Assembly: GCA_050260275.1 (NCBI GenBank)
Contig: JBLNBX010000133.1
Coordinates: forward strand, 1-7,495
From: DATMXS01 sp050260275
GTDB lineage: Bacteria; Acidobacteriota; Terriglobia; Bryobacterales; Bryobacteraceae
DNA: 7,495 nucleotides
Direction: 5' to 3'
The first letter of the stretch is position 1, and each line of letters starts with the position of its first letter. Below are positions 5,657 to 7,495 of the stretch, one piece after another. Position numbers and translations under genes: made by a program. The notes below the pieces were generated by a model that was not told where the DNA came from, did no database searches, and was given only the letters and a program-made list of their open reading frames with translations.

Positions 5657-7081
5657 CTAGCGCTGAAGTGGGTCTTCCCGCCAGGGCGGCGTAGCTGTAA
5701 GAATTCGCGCCAGTTCCGGCTCGAGCTTCTCCAGCGCCTGTTTCATTTCCCAGGCGATTCTCCGGTAACTGAAGTGCCCTTTTACCCCGGTGCGAAGTCT
5801 GATAATGTACTCCGCTTCCGCGAAGTCCATCTTGAAAAGAAACCGCGACCGGACCGCGAAGGGCAACAGATAATCGCGCGCCGGCGCAGGCAGGGCACGG
5901 GCCGTTGCCAGGGCGTCCCCGACGGCCGCTTCATACTGCGCCGCCATGCCCGCGTCTATGACTGCCTGCGGCGTCTCATATCCCAGATCGAGCGACAGGG
6001 CCTGCCGCGCCTGGAAACACCGCCGGTGGCGGTGCAGGTCGCGCCAGGCGCCGATGTCCATCACTATGTCGAAGACATACTCGCCGCCCCGGAACTCCCG
6101 GAGCAGCTCGTCCCGGTCGCGGCGAGGTGCGAGGGCGGCATCGATGACCTCGGCGCGCCGGGCCGCGGTCCATCCTCTCGCCAGCTCGTACAACTCACGG
6201 AAAGAACGGGTTGTTACGGGATAGAGGAGCGTCGCCACAACCACCGCAGCGCTATCTGAAGGCCGGAGCGCATCGACCGGCGGCGCTGGCGGCGCATCCG
6301 CTGGCGCGGGCGGCAGGTTCGCGGCGGCCCAATTCGCGAGGTTGCGGCGCGCGGCGGCCAGATACTCGTCCGCCTCGACGTGCCTGGCGAGCGTGGGGCA
6401 GAGCGGCTGCGCGGAGCCGTCGCCCCCGCACGAAGGCGGCGCGGCGCACGCTTCCGCCAGCTCGCGGGCGATGTCGCGCAGCTCGGCATAGGGCGAGGCT
6501 TTCAGACGCCGGATCTGCTTCTCGAGCGTGCGGATGCTGGTCACCTGGCCCACACCCGTCGGAATGCCGAAGAACAGCAGGTACCGTGCTACGTCGAACG
6601 CCCGCGCGGCGATGTTCCGCTCGTACGCGTCCGGCTTCATCTCCTCGGGCTTCGGCAGCCGTTCGCGAAGCCGCTCCACCATTGCCGCGTGCAGCCGTTT
6701 GTACTCACTGATCAGCCGCGCGGCGGCCGACTTGTAAGCCGCGGCGTCCGCCGGGCCGAGTTCGGTGGGTGTTATGAAGCCCGCGCGCGAGAAATCCTGG
6801 TACCGCGACGACCGCGCCTGCCCGTCCCACAGCGGCTCGTCTTCAATCTCCGTCGCCGCGAGGTCGGAGATGCCCTCGAAGCACACGGTCAGGTGCCCCA
6901 GGTCGGCGATCGATGCATGCCCGTACTGGAAGTAGAACGATTCCAGAAAGCGTTGGGAGTCGTGCCGCCTCACCCACTCGACGGAGTCGGCGATCGAGTC
7001 GGGCGAACGGCTGTAGCGCGCGAGCGCGTACGCCGCCTGCTCGGGGGGCATAGGCGCGAGTGTGAAGACCCGGCGAGGCAT
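5657..7081 (-). CDS. Double-domain ThyX-like FAD-dependent thymidylate synthase homologue
   Basis: From ATG at 7081 the product is 474 residues, about twice a normal ThyX (about 220-250 aa), and contains two ThyX-like halves. ThyX makes dTMP from dUMP using methylenetetrahydrofolate, FAD and NADPH. The N-half has YGHASIADLGHLTVCFEGISDLAATEIE (53-80), then QARSSRY (88-94), keeping the SxRY end of the ThyX signature but not RHR, and NIAARAFDVARYLLFFGIPTGVGQ. A variable Ala/Pro-rich linker spans about 211-280. The C-half has DIVMDIGAWRDLHRHR (RHR at 351-353) and RLRTGVKGHFSYRRIAWEM, keeping RHR but not SxRY. Database entries of this long form are usually called thymidylate synthases, but activity is inferred. 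I rejected an in-frame upstream ATG (7159): its 26 extra residues are antisense to the dUTPase, and MPRRVFTLAPMP looks like the family start. Divergence from dUTPase supports a thymidylate role. Confidence 0.85.
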   Translation of the reverse strand: MPRRVFTLAPMPPEQAAYALARYSRSPDSIADSVEWVRRHDSQRFLESFYFQYGHASIADLGHLTVCFEGISDLAATEIEDEPLWDGQARSSRYQDFSRAGFITPTELGPADAAAYKSAAARLISEYKRLHAAMVERLRERLPKPEEMKPDAYERNIAARAFDVARYLLFFGIPTGVGQVTSIRTLEKQIRRLKASPYAELRDIARELAEACAAPPSCGGDGSAQPLCPTLARHVEADEYLAAARRNLANWAAANLPPAPADAPPAPPVDALRPSDSAAVVVATLLYPVTTRSFRELYELARGWTAARRAEVIDAALAPRRDRDELLREFRGGEYVFDIVMDIGAWRDLHRHRRCFQARQALSLDLGYETPQAVIDAGMAAQYEAAVGDALATARALPAPARDYLLPFAVRSRFLFKMDFAEAEYIIRLRTGVKGHFSYRRIAWEMKQALEKLEPELARILTATPPWREDPLQR

Positions 7082-7102
7082 GAACCCGCTATCATACCGG
7101 GA
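7082..7102. promoter_or_regulatory. Probable bidirectional promoter with overlapping -10 boxes (dUTPase / ThyX-like)
   Basis: Only 21 bp separate the divergent start codons. TATCATA at 7090-7096 reads as TATCAT on the plus strand (7090-7095) and TATGAT on the minus strand (7096-7091), each 5 of 6 to the -10 consensus. Usual spacing puts the starts of transcription near 7102 (+) and 7084 (-), at or within a few bases of GTG 7103 and ATG 7081. Neither gene has a usable Shine-Dalgarno site, consistent with leaderless mRNAs. -35 matches are poor on both sides. Confidence 0.5.
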
Positions 7103-7495
7103 GTGCGGGTCAGGATAAAACGTTTGCGCGACGGCGTGTCGCTGCCCGAGTACGCGCACGGGCCGGATGAGGATGCCGGCATGGATCTTCGTGCGGCCGA
7201 ACCGGCGACGCTACCGCCCGGCACTCCGGTGCGCGTGCCCACGGGGCTCGCCATAGAACTGCCGCCCGGCTACGAGGCGGTGGTGCGGCCACGCAGCGGG
7301 CTTGCCTTCCGCCATGCCATCACGCTGCCGAACGCGCCCGCGACCATCGACCCCGGCTACCGCGGCGAGATACAAGTGATCCTTCTGAACCTCGGCAGCG
7401 AGCCGTACCGTGTGGAGCGCGGCGACCGCATCGCGCAGCTCATCGTGTCGCGCTACGAGCGGGTCGAGTGGGAGGAGGGTGAGCTTTCGGACTCG
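7103..7495 (+). CDS. dut: Deoxyuridine 5'-triphosphate nucleotidohydrolase (dUTPase), 3' end off window
   Basis: dUTPase hydrolyses dUTP to dUMP and pyrophosphate, keeping uracil out of DNA and supplying dUMP for thymidylate synthesis. The 131 visible residues carry trimeric dUTPase motifs I to IV: AGMDLRA (25-31), RPRSGLA (62-68), TIDPGYRGEIQVILLNLG (81-98, catalytic Asp83) and GDRIAQLIV (107-115). The glycine-rich motif V (about RGxGGFGSTG) should lie just past the right edge; the family is about 145-150 aa. I chose GTG at 7103 because VRVRIKRLRDGVSLPEYA matches the usual family N-terminus and no in-frame ATG precedes motif I. The ATG at 7181 would delete part of the fold. No Shine-Dalgarno sequence precedes GTG, but a TATCAT box ends 7 nt upstream, suggesting leaderless translation. 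It is divergent from the ThyX-like gene, which acts on the dUTPase product if it is a true ThyX. Confidence 0.96.
   Translation, partial: MRVRIKRLRDGVSLPEYAHGPDEDAGMDLRAAEPATLPPGTPVRVPTGLAIELPPGYEAVVRPRSGLAFRHAITLPNAPATIDPGYRGEIQVILLNLGSEPYRVERGDRIAQLIVSRYERVEWEEGELSDS

Noticed and set aside
5513..6259. Plus-strand open frame opposite the ThyX-like gene
   Set aside because: Antisense shadow; the minus strand encodes the conserved RHR-containing ThyX half here.
6386..6448. Cys-rich patch in the ThyX-like linker (Cys212, Cys218, Cys228, His234) considered as a metal site
   Set aside because: Spacing is irregular, the segment is a variable Ala/Pro-rich linker, and no known zinc motif fits.
7082..7159. 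26-residue N-terminal extension of the ThyX-like protein from the upstream ATG at 7159
   Set aside because: The extension is antisense to the conserved N-terminus of dUTPase and does not look like ThyX; MPRRVFTLAPMP from 7081 is the expected family start.
1..7495. CRISPR array, tRNA, rRNA, riboswitch or complete insertion sequence
   Set aside because: I saw no regularly spaced repeats, no cloverleaf or rRNA-like sequence, and no intact transposase with terminal inverted repeats.

Overview
The window looks like a piece of chromosome from a high-GC, diderm soil-type bacterium, most plausibly an Acidobacteriota member (Bryobacter/Solibacter-like). This is inference. It rests on GC-rich coding, a REP-associated tyrosine transposase (RAYT) remnant, and above all a small secreted protein with an LPxTA C-terminal anchor next to a class D-like sortase, an arrangement I associate with Acidobacteria. 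No rRNA or tRNA is present to settle the taxonomy.

Layout, left to right. (1) Positions 1-806, minus strand: an almost complete lincosamide nucleotidyltransferase-like gene (Lnu(B)/Lnu(F) type), probably starting at TTG. Its C-terminus runs off the left edge. It appears less GC-rich than the rest and may have been acquired. (2) 807-1418: non-coding or decaying DNA with an imperfect inverted repeat and a frameshifted, truncated RAYT pseudogene (1063-1231). (3) 1419-4034, plus strand: a full-length alpha-glucan (glycogen/maltodextrin) phosphorylase with an N-terminal DUF3417-type region. (4) 4047-5466, minus strand, convergent with the phosphorylase: a two-gene unit made of a secreted, proline-rich LPRTA-anchored protein followed by its probable dedicated sortase, with a strong hairpin between them. 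(5) 5657-7081, minus strand: a double-domain ThyX-like flavin-dependent thymidylate synthase homologue. (6) 7103-7495, plus strand: dUTPase, cut by the right edge.

Two functional modules stand out. The sortase and its substrate form a self-contained surface-display pair in a probable Gram-negative. The dUTPase (dUTP to dUMP) and ThyX-like protein (dUMP to dTMP) are divergent. Their start codons are only 21 bp apart and flank a near-palindromic TATCATA that reads as a -10 box on both strands. This suggests a bidirectional promoter producing leaderless or near-leaderless mRNAs for consecutive steps of thymidylate synthesis. The ThyX-like protein has the canonical RHR...SxRY signature divided between its two halves, which makes its catalytic mechanism an open question.
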